Shown one piece after another: positions 8,981 through 17,584 of a stretch of DNA of 33,797 nucleotides; within the stretch, counting starts at the first letter, position 1; each line of letters opens with the position of its first letter. Location: positions 1 to 33,797 of the forward strand of contig CALJRU010000056.1 in assembly GCA_937976375.1 (NCBI GenBank). Direction: 5' to 3'. Position numbers and translations under genes: made by a program. The notes below the pieces were generated by a model that was given only the letters and a program-made list of their open reading frames with translations, ran no database searches and had not been told where the DNA came from. This DNA comes from an uncultured Peptococcaceae bacterium. Its GTDB lineage: Bacteria; Bacillota; Peptococcia; Peptococcales; Peptococcaceae.

Positions 8981-9009
8981 TTGATATCGTTTGAGTAGCT
9001 GAATATAAT
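8981..9009 (+). promoter_or_regulatory. Strong sigma-A promoter of the first two-component system
   Basis: TTGATA (8981-8986), a 17-base spacer and a perfect TATAAT (9004-9009) lie 40 bases upstream of ATG 9050. Confidence 0.8.
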
Positions 9010-9049
9010 GAAAAAAATACAAAAATGCTTAGGGACTGGGAGAAAATAA

Positions 9050-9715
9050 ATGGCCAAAATATTTCTTATTGAAGATGACCGATCATTGCGTGAACAATTG
9101 ATGTTTTATTTACAGGGGTATGGTTATCAATGCGTAGCAAGCAATGATTTTTCTGATATCATCAATTTGGTTTTGTTAGAAAAACCAGATTTAGTATTAT
9201 TAGATATTAATTTGCCGGAACAAGATGGATATCATATATGCCGAGAAATTAGAAAAGAATCAATGGTTCCGATTATCGTTGTTACAAGTCGAGCAACAGA
9301 TCTGGATGAATTAATGAGCATAAATCTTGGAGCAGATGATTTTATAACAAAACCCTATAACACACAAATCTTATTGGCACGTATAGCAGCGCTATTGCGC
9401 CGGCAAGAATCAATAAATAACATGCAGAAATTTGAACATAATGGTTTAGTATTTTTAGGGGATCAAGGCGTAGTTGAATACTGTGGTCGTCAAGCAGAAC
9501 TAACAAAAAATGAAAGATGTATCCTTCAATTATTATTTAAGCATAAGGGAAAAATTGTTGCGAGAGATGCCTTCATGGAGGAATTATGGCAATCGGATGA
9601 ATTTATTGATGATAATACGCTGACAGTCAATGTCAATCGTTTACGACGTAAACTAGCCGAGTTGGGTGCAAGTAATGTCATCTCAACGCATCGCGGACAG
9701 GGCTATCGTCTATGA
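9050..9715 (+). CDS. OmpR-family response regulator, BceR-like
   Basis: This 221-aa protein has a receiver domain (acidic pocket E8-D9-D10, phospho-acceptor D52 in LLDINLP, conserved K101 in TKPY) and a C-terminal winged-helix DNA-binding domain ending HRGQGYRL. It is paired with an intramembrane-sensing kinase and an ABC transporter, the arrangement of bacitracin/lantibiotic-sensing Bce systems. GGGAG sits 7 bases upstream of ATG 9050. The stop overlaps the kinase start (ATGA). It probably activates the ABC genes downstream through the operator-like site near 10774. Confidence 0.9.
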   Translation: MAKIFLIEDDRSLREQLMFYLQGYGYQCVASNDFSDIINLVLLEKPDLVLLDINLPEQDGYHICREIRKESMVPIIVVTSRATDLDELMSINLGADDFITKPYNTQILLARIAALLRRQESINNMQKFEHNGLVFLGDQGVVEYCGRQAELTKNERCILQLLFKHKGKIVARDAFMEELWQSDEFIDDNTLTVNVNRLRRKLAELGASNVISTHRGQGYRL

Positions 9716-10725
9716 ATTTGATAAGCTATTTGAAAGACCGTTGGCTATTTTTAGTATTTCAGGGAATGCTTTTATTTATTTTTTGCTTGATACTGAATAT
9801 GTTTCAGCAAAACTGGGAAGTATACTCCCTGATAATAGGCACAGGCATCATTTTAACCTTTGCAACGTTATTCTTTGACTATTTTCCGAGAAAAAAATAT
9901 TACTCTGAGATTTTTGAAGCACTAGAAACGCTGGATCAAAAGCGTTTGGTACTTGAACTGATTGATCGTCCAGATTTTTTTGACGGATATGTTTTTTATG
10001 ATATGTTAAAAATTATCACTAAATCAGTGAATGATCAGTTCTCAATATATGACGCTGAACGAGAAGAATATCAACAATATGTTGAAACCTGGGTGCATGA
10101 AATAAAAACTCCTATTGCTGCAGCAGAATTAATTTGTAAAAATCATTCAGCACCTTGGACACAGCAAATGCAAGCAGAACTTGACAGAATTAAGTGGTAT
10201 GTAGATCAGTCTCTTTACTATGCACGTATTGGTACATTGGAAAAGAACACGGTTATTCATGCCGAATGGCTTGACGAGATTGTTCGCCAAGCAGTGAAAG
10301 CACATGCCAGTCAATTAATTGCTTTAAAATGCACGCCGAAGTTTCAACAATTAGATGTGAAAGTATTTACTGATAAAAAGTGGATGATATTTATACTAGG
10401 TCAGTTGATAGGTAATTCTATCCAATATCACCGAATGCCGCTGCAATTAACTTTCTCAGCTCAAGAATTTCCGGATCAGGTGGTGCTGTCGATATCAGAT
10501 AATGGTATTGGAATACCATCATCTGATTTACCTAGAATATTTGATCGCGGTTTTACCGGTGAAAATGGCAGAAAATATGGAAAATCTACGGGAATGGGAT
10601 TATATTTATGTGCAATCTTTTGTGAAAAACTAAATCATAAAATTATAGTTGATTCAACTCTTCAAAGTGGAACATGTTTTAAGATTTTTTTCCCAAAGAA
10701 CAAATTAACTCTATTCGAAGAATGA
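9712..10725 (+). CDS. Intramembrane-sensing histidine kinase, BceS-like
   Basis: This 337-aa kinase has two N-terminal membrane helices (about residues 10-30 and 37-56) joined by only a few residues, so there is no extracellular sensor domain. The H-box is WVHEIKTPIAAAEL with H129, and the ATPase domain has the N-box GNSIQYH, G1 SDNGIGIPSSDLPRIFDRGF and G2 STGMGLYL. Kinases of this build sense peptide antibiotics through their partner ABC transporter rather than directly. The start overlaps the regulator stop. The partner transporter follows after a 165-bp gap. Confidence 0.9.
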   Translation: MNLISYLKDRWLFLVFQGMLLFIFCLILNMFQQNWEVYSLIIGTGIILTFATLFFDYFPRKKYYSEIFEALETLDQKRLVLELIDRPDFFDGYVFYDMLKIITKSVNDQFSIYDAEREEYQQYVETWVHEIKTPIAAAELICKNHSAPWTQQMQAELDRIKWYVDQSLYYARIGTLEKNTVIHAEWLDEIVRQAVKAHASQLIALKCTPKFQQLDVKVFTDKKWMIFILGQLIGNSIQYHRMPLQLTFSAQEFPDQVVLSISDNGIGIPSSDLPRIFDRGFTGENGRKYGKSTGMGLYLCAIFCEKLNHKIIVDSTLQSGTCFKIFFPKNKLTLFEE

Positions 10726-10732
10726 ATAAATC

Positions 10733-10770
10733 TCTGAGAATGATATAGATCAAATCCTCAGAAATTTTTT
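10733..10770 (+). terminator. Weak terminator-like hairpin between kinase and ABC genes
   Basis: TCTGAG (10733-10738) pairs with CTCAGA (10757-10762), with a nested TGAT/ATCA, and a six-T run ends at 10770. It may partly separate regulator and transporter transcription. Confidence 0.45.
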
Positions 10771-10771
10771 A

Positions 10772-10788
10772 TGTGACAAAAATGTTCG
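10772..10788 (+). promoter_or_regulatory. Putative Bce-type operator upstream of the ABC genes
   Basis: TGACA (10774-10778), AAAA, then TGTTC (10783-10787) forms one perfect half-site and one degenerate half-site of the TGACA-N4-TGTCA palindrome found perfectly at 17584-17599. A possible -10 (TATGAT, 10833-10838) follows without a good -35, as expected for an activator-dependent promoter. Confidence 0.45.
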
Positions 10789-10890
10789 TTAGTTGTAAGT
10801 CAATGATGTAGCATTCTTTTTCGGCTGCAGTGTATGATATAGATGTGAATTGGGGAAAGATAAAGTCAGTGGATGAGAGGAAAGATAATA

Positions 10891-11649
10891 ATGATTTTAT
10901 CTGTTGATCACCTTCAAAAATACTATGGCAAACGAGGTATCATAACCAAAGCAATTGATAATATCAGTTTTGAAATGCAAGAGGCAGAATTTACTGCAAT
11001 TATGGGCCCGTCAGGTAGTGGAAAAACGACACTGTTAAATTGTATTTCTACAATTGATCGACCTACTGCGGGACATATCTATATTGATGGATATGATATT
11101 ACCACTCTTAAAAATTCTCAATTAGCTCCATTTCGAAGAGAACATTTCGGATATATTTTTCAAGACTACCATTTGATTGAAACAATGACTGGATTTGAAA
11201 ATATTGCTTTGGCATTAAGTGTACAAAGAGTACCGCCTGATGAAATATTATTTCGTGTGCATGAAGTGGCACAACACTTAAATATTGAAGACGTGATTGA
11301 CAAATATCCAGGTAAAATGTCTGGTGGTCAAAAACAGCGTGTAGCAGCAGCGCGTGCTATTGTTACCCGTCCGTCCTTATTACTTGCAGATGAACCTACT
11401 GGCGCACTCGATTCACGCGCTGCGAGATTGTTATTGGAAAGCCTTTACATGATTAATACAACGTGGAAAAGTACCATTCTAGTTGTAACACATGATGCGT
11501 TGATTGCAAGTTATTGTAAACGTGTTTTGTTCATACGGGATGGTAAGATCTTTAATGAACTGTTTCGTGGCAATGAAGATAGGAAGTTTTTTTTCGAACA
11601 TATAATGGAGGTGATGGCCCTACTTGGAGGGGATGTTCATGTATATTAA
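10891..11649 (+). CDS. ABC transporter ATP-binding protein, BceA-like
   Basis: This 252-aa ATPase has Walker A GPSGSGKTT (39-47), signature MSGGQKQRVA, Walker B LLLADEPTGALDS and the switch VVTHD. It belongs to the MacB/BceA branch that drives FtsX-type permeases. ATG 10891 is preferred over an upstream in-frame start because AGAGGAAAG lies just before it. The 3' end overlaps the permease start by 11 bases, so the two are coupled. It presumably powers removal of a cell-wall-targeting peptide from its lipid target and supplies flux information to the kinase. The permease partner carries two in-frame stops (next entry), so its functional state is uncertain. Confidence 0.9.
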   Translation: MILSVDHLQKYYGKRGIITKAIDNISFEMQEAEFTAIMGPSGSGKTTLLNCISTIDRPTAGHIYIDGYDITTLKNSQLAPFRREHFGYIFQDYHLIETMTGFENIALALSVQRVPPDEILFRVHEVAQHLNIEDVIDKYPGKMSGGQKQRVAAARAIVTRPSLLLADEPTGALDSRAARLLLESLYMINTTWKSTILVVTHDALIASYCKRVLFIRDGKIFNELFRGNEDRKFFFEHIMEVMALLGGDVHVY

Positions 11650-13633
11650 AATGACATTCCAATATTTAAAACAAAACTTTCAATTGTATTGGATTTATTT
11701 TTTTACATTGGCCTTTGGAATCGGTGTCTTTTATATTTTTAATTCTATTCCAACGCAACAATCACTTTTAGATATCAACTGAACACTACGTCATGCGCTC
11801 ATACCATTGCAAGAAATGATCGATTGGCTATCATTGATTATAGCGCTTATGATGGGAGCGGTCATTGTTTACGTAAATAGTTTCTTGCTCAAACGACGAA
11901 AAAAAGAGCTTGCTGTATATATGCTTTTGGGAATGGAACCGCATCTTATTTTTGTTAAACTAATGTTTGAAACAATAGGATTTACTATTTCAGCATTGCT
12001 ATCCGGTCTCTTATTTGGGATATTTGGATCTCAATTCGTATCTGTTTTAACAGCAAAAATTTTTTCCGTTAATTTTTCAGATTTTCATTTTATTTTTTCT
12101 TTTAATGCTTTTGTCAAGAGTCTTGTATACTCTGGTTGTGTCTTGTGTGTCATATCATTATTCAATTATATCTCTATAAAGAAATCTCAGTTAATTGATC
12201 TTTTGCATGATAAACGATCTTTTGAAAAGATTAATTGGTCAAATAATAGAGAGAACACGCTTTATTTGTTAATGATATTGATAAGCCTACTTATCGGCAC
12301 AGAAATAGTGTTCAATCATAGTTGGTCAATTCGGCTTGGACTCATGGTGGTATTTATCTTTATTTCAACCCCAATGGTTGTTCTGAGCCTTTCAAAGATT
12401 ATCATGTGGATATTAGTAAAAAAACAATCCTTCATTTTAAAGAAGTTGAGGAGTTTTTTACTAAATGAATGCTACTGTCATCTTCGAACGAGTTTGCTGT
12501 CAATAACAATTGTCACCTTATTTTTGACTGCAGCAATCGGGATATTCTTTTTTTGATATATATTGCAAAATACATTATCAGAAGAATTAATGTGTCCAAC
12601 ACCATATGATTTTTCATTGCATCAATATGGAAAAAATGATGGGAAATCATTAGCTCAATCATTACCTGAATCTATGTTGAGCAATGAGAAGATCAAAGAT
12701 TTTGCAGAAATAAACGCACATTTTACCAATAAGGTATTTGGTGATAATTTAGCAGGAAGCATGAATAATAAGGATTTGGATAATATACCAATTATAGTAG
12801 TTGGCGTATCTGATTATAATCAGTCAATGAAGTTGGCAGGATTACCCTGCTTGTCGTTATCGCCAAACAGATACGCTTTAGCAACAGGCGTGGATTCATT
12901 ACATAATCTGGAAAAAATTTTGAGCGAGAAGAATATTCCATATCGTCTTGGTGGAAAGCTTCTTTATCCGGAACCCAATGTAAAGATCTGGCCAATTTCT
13001 GACAACGTTAATAGTATATATATGATTGTTCCTGATTCCATTGTAGAAGTTTATCCAATTAAAGAAAGGATATTAAACCTTCAATGTAAAGATCCTTTAG
13101 CTGTGACACAGATAAAAGCTGAAATAGAGAAGTATCAACTAGATTTTTATAATTCCCTTGCCTCTGATCAAGAAGAAGTATTTTACTATTTTGATAAAGC
13201 GGAGATTTATGAAAGTACTACCTTAGCAAAAGTGATAGTCTCTATCCTTATCATATACCTGGATCTCATCATAATGATTTTTTGCGGTGCAATTCTGGCA
13301 TTTCACCAGCTTACAGGTGTTAAAGATCATCGAGAACGTTATCAATTGCTGTTATGGTTAGGTACACCGATAGATATGATTAACAAGATCATATTTTATC
13401 AATTATTGTTTTTATTTTTGATACCATTAGTACTTGCAATATTCTACGGTAGTTTAATCTTCATTCTGATGAGAGAATATCTGATGCTATATACAATTAC
13501 CGATTTATCTCAAAGTATTTGTGCTACATTGGCATACGTAGCGATCTTCTATATTGGTTACGCTGTGCTTACCTATTTAAACTGTAAAAAAGTTTTAAAA
13601 TCTATATTTAAACTGAAAGGAATGACTTTATGA
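11639..13633 (+). pseudogene. BceB-like FtsX-family permease interrupted by two in-frame TGA codons
   Basis: From ATG 11639 to the stop at 13631-13633 there is one uninterrupted frame of 665 codons, except for TGA at 11780-11782 and TGA at 12554-12556. No frameshift is present. The N-terminal 47 residues (MYIKMTFQYLKQNFQLYWIY...) contain TM1, and the segment from about 11807 (FLLKRRKKELAVYMLLGME) is the classic FtsX helix-loop region. The segment after the second TGA supplies the extracellular domain and the last helices, ending with a start overlap for the next gene. The total length fits BceB-type permeases (~650 aa, 10 TM). Because TGA is a true stop elsewhere in the window, the simplest reading is a recently inactivated gene or two sequencing errors. 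Readthrough is possible but unsupported. Confidence 0.8.
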
Positions 13634-14745
13634 AGAAATTTATTGCTCTTATACTAACCGCAGCTCTTGGGTGCTCCTTATTTTCAGGATGTGGTGCTTT
13701 CATGCAGAAAAGTAAAAACAGTGATGGCGTATTCATTAATCAAGAAGTGAATAACGAAAAAATGAAGACAATTACAGGAAAAGAAATTGATTTTCAGAAA
13801 GATGGTTTGTTGCTCGGCTCAGAAGATTATGGATATGCAGCTGCAAAACCTGATGCTTGGAGCAATGTTTCAGATGACCAGATCAATGTTAATACTAAAG
13901 GTAATGGAAGCTACATTGGCTATATCCCTAAAGCTGCTGCCGATGAACTATTGAATATGGATATGGAATCGCTTAGTGCGGATGAACACATTGCAGTGTA
14001 TGATAAATATTACGCACAAATTGTCCCGATCGCGTGCATCTATGTTGAAAATGATGAAAAATCAAAAGAACCCGATTACACGATTCCAGATGGTTATGAT
14101 AAAAAAGAAAAAATAACAGAAGCCAACGGTAGTACATATTATATCGCTTACAATACTGAAATTCCGTCAGAAAAAGACAACAATGCATTAAGTGATGATG
14201 ATAAAGAAGCCATAAAGACTATGATGAATGGCATTGATGATTTAAAAAATAGCACTATATTGTTTCCGACACAGAATAATGAAGGAGAAAATAATTTTAA
14301 AGGTTCTTTAACTTCGTTCGAAGCAGAAGATATGAATGGCGAAAAAGTGGACCAGAGTGTTTTCTCAAATTATGATTTAACCATGGTAAATATATGGACA
14401 ACTTGGTGCGGTGTTTGTGTTGAAGAAATGCCATATTTAGAAAAGCTTCATAAAAAAATGCCTGATAATGTGAATATCATTTCTATTTGTGGAGATGCAA
14501 ATGATGAAAAAGAACTGGCACAGCAAATTTTAGATAAAAACGAAATCACTTTTCAAACATTGATTGGAAATGATTCGCTTCAGGAATCTATTTTAAAATA
14601 TGTCAGCGGATTTCCAACCACGGTATTTGTTGATAAGAATGGCAATATTGTAGGTGATATTCAGATGGGGGCACCTGGTGAAGACATTGTTGAAGGATAT
14701 CAAACTTTGATTGAAAAAAGATTATCTGAAATAACTCAGAAATAA
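13630..14745 (+). CDS. Thioredoxin-fold (TlpA/ResA-like) lipoprotein with a novel N-terminal domain
   Basis: This 371-aa exported protein has a lipoprotein signal with lipobox FSGC (Cys21). A ~190-residue N-terminal domain follows that I do not recognise (acidic, mixed alpha/beta character). The C-terminal thioredoxin fold (about 225-365) has active site WCGVC (Cys260, Cys263) and the cis-Pro segment GFPTTVFVDKNG. It should act on the outer face of the membrane as a thiol reductant or oxidant. Its start overlaps the stop of the interrupted permease (ATGA), and the next two genes encode a CxxC mini-protein and a 4Fe-4S membrane protein. This suggests a trans-membrane electron path feeding this thioredoxin. 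Confidence 0.88.
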   Translation: MKKFIALILTAALGCSLFSGCGAFMQKSKNSDGVFINQEVNNEKMKTITGKEIDFQKDGLLLGSEDYGYAAAKPDAWSNVSDDQINVNTKGNGSYIGYIPKAAADELLNMDMESLSADEHIAVYDKYYAQIVPIACIYVENDEKSKEPDYTIPDGYDKKEKITEANGSTYYIAYNTEIPSEKDNNALSDDDKEAIKTMMNGIDDLKNSTILFPTQNNEGENNFKGSLTSFEAEDMNGEKVDQSVFSNYDLTMVNIWTTWCGVCVEEMPYLEKLHKKMPDNVNIISICGDANDEKELAQQILDKNEITFQTLIGNDSLQESILKYVSGFPTTVFVDKNGNIVGDIQMGAPGEDIVEGYQTLIEKRLSEITQK

Positions 14746-14763
14746 TAGCAGGAAGGGTGCGGC

Positions 14764-14910
14764 ATGAATAGAAGATATATTAATTGGCTTAGATTAGCAA
14801 TACTATTCTGCGCAATTGGATTTATCGTTGCCGGAGTAATGAGAGATGAGCATATGGTAGTTTTACATAAAGCAATTAATGTGTGCTTAGAATGTATAGG
14901 AATTGGCTAA
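14764..14910 (+). CDS. CD1871A-like 48-aa CxxC mini membrane protein
   Basis: This short gene encodes a single membrane helix (about residues 9-26) followed by a tail ending NVCLECIGIG, with CxxC at Cys41/Cys44. Small proteins of this layout are annotated as CD1871A family CxxC motif-containing proteins and typically sit beside 4Fe-4S NapH-like and TlpA-like genes, exactly as here. Function is unknown; a role as redox relay or metal ligand between the two neighbours is my inference. GGAAGG lies about 10 bases before ATG 14764. The stop TAA overlaps the next ATG (TAATG), so translation is coupled. Confidence 0.85.
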   Translation: MNRRYINWLRLAILFCAIGFIVAGVMRDEHMVVLHKAINVCLECIGIG

Positions 14911-15803
14911 TGAGCAAAATACAAGACATAAAAAAGCAGGGAAGAATACGTTTACTAATACAAATTCTTTTTGCAGCGCTAATTAATGGTTACGCACTTG
15001 GTTTTTCAAAGGGACAAATTTTTACAGGAAATAGTAAAATGATCTGCGTGCCTGTTTTAAATTGTTACTCATGCCCCGGAGCCATAGGTGCTTGCCCGAT
15101 TGGTGCACTGCAAGCAGTGATTGGAGGGCATAAACACAATATTTCGTTCTATGTACTTGGAACAATCATGCTTTTTGGTGTTGTCTTAGGTCGTTTAATT
15201 TGCGGATTTCTTTGTCCGTTTGGATTGATTCAAGATTTGCTGCATAAAATACCAGTATCCAAAATTCATGTTCCAAAGAATATTGACACTCCTCTTCGAT
15301 GGCTAAAATATCTGGTTCTAATTGTTTTAGTCATTCTACTGCCAATGATGCTTACCAATGATTTTGGAATTGGTGCACCTTATTTCTGTAAATGGATCTG
15401 TCCTGCTGGTACGCTTGGCGGTGCATTCCCGCTCCTGATTCAAAACGAAAGTTTACGTGCAACAATTGGCGGACTGTTTACTTGGAAGGTGGCTGTTCTG
15501 GCAGTCATTTCAATAGCTTCCATCGTTATAAGTCGTCCATTTTGCAAATATCTCTGTCCGCTTGGTGCGTTATATGGCTTATTTAACCGCTTCAGCTTTT
15601 ATCAATTACATCTGGATCGTGAAAAATGTACAAAATGTGGTAGTTGCGAACGTAATTGTCCAATGACTGTTGAAATTACACGAAATATAAATAGCGCCGA
15701 GTGTATTCGATGCGGAAAATGCAAAGCCGTATGTCCTCATGGAGCTATCTCGTCAAGCTATGTTATCGAGAAAATGGATAAGGCAGAGAATGTGAAAAAT
15801 TGA
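14910..15803 (+). CDS. 4Fe-4S membrane ferredoxin, NapH/CcoG-like
   Basis: This 297-aa protein has about five to six membrane helices interspersed with cysteine motifs: CYSCPGAIGACPIGAL, CGFLCPFGLIQD, CKWICPAGTLGG and CKYLCPLGALYGL. A C-terminal dicluster ferredoxin domain follows (CTKCGSCERNCP and CIRCGKCKAVCP). NapH-type proteins pass electrons from quinol or ferredoxin across the membrane. With the TlpA-like lipoprotein and the CxxC mini-protein upstream, it probably supplies electrons for extracytoplasmic thiol reduction. I chose ATG 14910, overlapping the preceding stop, over GTG 14883, which would lie inside the preceding gene and adds an unlikely N-terminus. Confidence 0.88.
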   Translation: MSKIQDIKKQGRIRLLIQILFAALINGYALGFSKGQIFTGNSKMICVPVLNCYSCPGAIGACPIGALQAVIGGHKHNISFYVLGTIMLFGVVLGRLICGFLCPFGLIQDLLHKIPVSKIHVPKNIDTPLRWLKYLVLIVLVILLPMMLTNDFGIGAPYFCKWICPAGTLGGAFPLLIQNESLRATIGGLFTWKVAVLAVISIASIVISRPFCKYLCPLGALYGLFNRFSFYQLHLDREKCTKCGSCERNCPMTVEITRNINSAECIRCGKCKAVCPHGAISSSYVIEKMDKAENVKN

Positions 15804-15854
15804 GGATAAAAACGAAATAACATGGGAATACCTACATAAATTGTTGGTAAAAAA

Positions 15855-15921
15855 TAAGACCTCCTGTGAAAAACAAGTAAATGATTCATCTCATTTTATT
15901 GTTTTACGGGAGGTTTTATTT
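15855..15921. terminator. Bidirectional terminator between convergent genes
   Basis: AAGACCTCCTGTGAAAAAC (about 15856-15874) pairs with GTTTTACGGGAGGTTTT (15901-15917), allowing a few G:T pairs. It has a T-rich run on the plus side (TTATTTTTCATTTTTT) and one on the minus side (TTATTTTTTACC), so it can end both the redox operon and the metallo-hydrolase gene. Confidence 0.75.
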
Positions 15922-15922
15922 T

Positions 15923-16747
15923 TCATTTTTTAGGAACTACATAATCATAAAATTTCTGTTCATAATAACGATAGCCATCTTCTCCCATTATGAATGGATT
16001 TGGCATTCCATCTGTAATGTTCCGAATCATTTCATAACGCATAAGCCCCATATCCAAGCAAGGATGTGTGGATATGGCACCATCAACATGAAATTCTTTG
16101 CATACATTGGTAAACTTTATCAGGGACTGATGATACTCATTTTTATCAGTATCTGGCATGATTCCAGAACCACCCCATAATGCCATTGTATGTGGACGAC
16201 CTTCATCTGTTACTGGAATAATAAAGGAAAAGCATCCTTTGGTATGGCCTGGGGTAGAAATAGAATGCAATTGAATCAACCCAAAAGAGAGCAGGCCGTT
16301 ATCTTGAAGGAATTCATCTACATGGAATTGAACGGGTTCCCAGGGAAGAGCGTTCGGCATATTTTTAGCAAGTTCATAATCTGTTTTTGACATATAGATT
16401 TTAGCATGATATTGTTTTTGAAAATATGCTGCATTGCCAAAATGATCGCCATGGCCATGGCTGATAACGATAGCATATAGATCATCAACAGATTCCCCAA
16501 GCTGCTTAATACCTTGTTCTATTAACAGCTTACAGCGTTTGTCGGGATTCATACAGTCAAGAAGAACTAAACCATTCTCAGTTTTAATAAGAAAGCAACC
16601 AACAATTTCATCACCGATAAATGCTAAATTATCAAAATACCAAGTGGGCGGACAGACAATAGGATTTGGATTTTGAAAATTTGGTTTCTCTGTTTTAGAG
16701 CGGCGCCAACTTTTTCTAAGTTGATTTTGTTTTTGTTCATTACCCAT
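15923..16747 (-). CDS. Metallo-beta-lactamase-fold hydrolase
   Basis: This 274-aa protein has the HxHxDH metal motif SHGHGDH (H97, H99, D101, H102), a third ligand region STPGHTKGCFSF, and a later His in STHPCLD. These are characteristic of glyoxalase II-like hydrolases that bind two zinc or iron ions. It has no recognisable signal peptide and begins with a charged ~25-residue extension. The substrate is unknown; the fold covers thioesterases, lactonases and class B beta-lactamases. ATG 16747 is preferred to TTG 16750. It is transcribed alone, from a canonical promoter at 16785-16813, and stops inside the downstream arm of a bidirectional terminator region. Confidence 0.88.
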   Translation of the reverse strand: MGNEQKQNQLRKSWRRSKTEKPNFQNPNPIVCPPTWYFDNLAFIGDEIVGCFLIKTENGLVLLDCMNPDKRCKLLIEQGIKQLGESVDDLYAIVISHGHGDHFGNAAYFQKQYHAKIYMSKTDYELAKNMPNALPWEPVQFHVDEFLQDNGLLSFGLIQLHSISTPGHTKGCFSFIIPVTDEGRPHTMALWGGSGIMPDTDKNEYHQSLIKFTNVCKEFHVDGAISTHPCLDMGLMRYEMIRNITDGMPNPFIMGEDGYRYYEQKFYDYVVPKK

Positions 16748-16784
16748 CAATTAAGAACTTCTTTTATCTTTAATCAATTGATTT

Positions 16785-16813
16785 ATCATAGTACGATTTT
16801 TTTGTAGTGTCAA
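16785..16813 (-). promoter_or_regulatory. Canonical sigma-A promoter of the metallo-hydrolase gene
   Basis: On the minus strand TTGACA (16808-16813), a 17-base spacer and TATGAT (16785-16790) form a near-consensus promoter. Confidence 0.8.
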
Positions 16814-16907
16814 TATGAAGAGAGAAAGTATGCCACGGTGTGGTTTCGTTCGAGAAAAAATGGTAAAATTCTATAGAAACTTTAATCGATGACAGGGTGA
16901 TAAATAC

Positions 16908-17531
16908 ATGGGAAAAATTAAAGATTTTCACGAAAACACACGCAAACCAACCGGTTTTCTTGGGAAGCTAATGATTAAACGGATGAACTTTCGACATTCG
17001 AAGGTCTCTGCGTGGGGATTGGCACATTTGAAGCTGTTTTCACCTGCTGAAATACTTGAAATAGGATGTGGTGGTGGGAAAAATGCCGCTGAATTGCGTC
17101 GAATGTTCCCGTCAGCTAAAGTAACGGCGATCGACTATTCAGAGGTGTCTGTAGCAGCGGCAACAAAATATAACAAAGGTGATATTATAACAAAACGCAT
17201 GCAAGTTATGAAAGCAGATGTATCGGCATTACCTTTTGCAGATGCTTCATTTGATTTGGCGAGTGCTTTCGAAACCATATATTTTTGGCCAGGTCCTCTT
17301 GAAAGTTTTAAAGAAGTGTATCGCATATTGCAATCTGGTGGAATTTTTATGATTGTCAATGAATCTGATGGAGAAAATAATGCAGAGGAGCAGTGGTCCA
17401 AAAAAGTAGAAGGGATTCGTGTTTACACTAAAATGCAACTTATTCGCATTTTAAAGGAGGCAGGATTTTCCGAGTTTTCTGTTGATCAAAACACTTCAAA
17501 GCACTGGCTATGTGTTATTGCCAAAAAATAA
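16908..17531 (+). CDS. Class I SAM-dependent methyltransferase
   Basis: This 207-aa protein has the SAM-binding motif I LEIGCGGGKNA (about 50-60), motif II VTAIDYSEVSV and the post-motif ADVSALPFADASFDLASAFETIYFW. These place it in the Methyltransf_11/25 group. The N-terminus (DFHENTRKPTGFLGKLMIKRMN) is often seen in such stand-alone methyltransferases of anaerobic Bacillota. The substrate is unknown. AGGGTG lies 8-10 bases before ATG 16908. It is flanked by a divergent hydrolase and a strong terminator, so it is probably monocistronic. Confidence 0.9.
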   Translation: MGKIKDFHENTRKPTGFLGKLMIKRMNFRHSKVSAWGLAHLKLFSPAEILEIGCGGGKNAAELRRMFPSAKVTAIDYSEVSVAAATKYNKGDIITKRMQVMKADVSALPFADASFDLASAFETIYFWPGPLESFKEVYRILQSGGIFMIVNESDGENNAEEQWSKKVEGIRVYTKMQLIRILKEAGFSEFSVDQNTSKHWLCVIAKK

Positions 17532-17540
17532 AACAATATT

Positions 17541-17584
17541 AAAAACCTGCTAACTGTGACCATCCTTGTTGGCAGGTTTTTTTA
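17541..17584 (+). terminator. Terminator after the methyltransferase gene
   Basis: AAAAACCTGC (17541-17550) pairs with GCAGGTTTTT (17572-17581) around a 21-base loop, with a T-run at the end. Confidence 0.85.

Noticed and set aside
11780..12556. Selenocysteine at the two TGA codons
   Set aside because: Neither position lies in a redox motif and the FtsX permease family has no selenoproteins. I saw no convincing SECIS-like hairpin directly after either TGA.
11639..13633. TGA recoded as Trp (or another alternative genetic code) to explain the permease stops
   Set aside because: Many genes in the window end in TGA, often overlapping the next start (ATGA at 7296, 9715, 13633, 25530), and Trp is encoded by TGG throughout. 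A genome-wide recoding would fuse these genes.
14883..14909. GTG start at 14883 for the NapH-like protein
   Set aside because: It would lie wholly inside the CxxC mini-protein gene and adds residues not expected for the family. The ATG at 14910 forms a normal TAATG junction.
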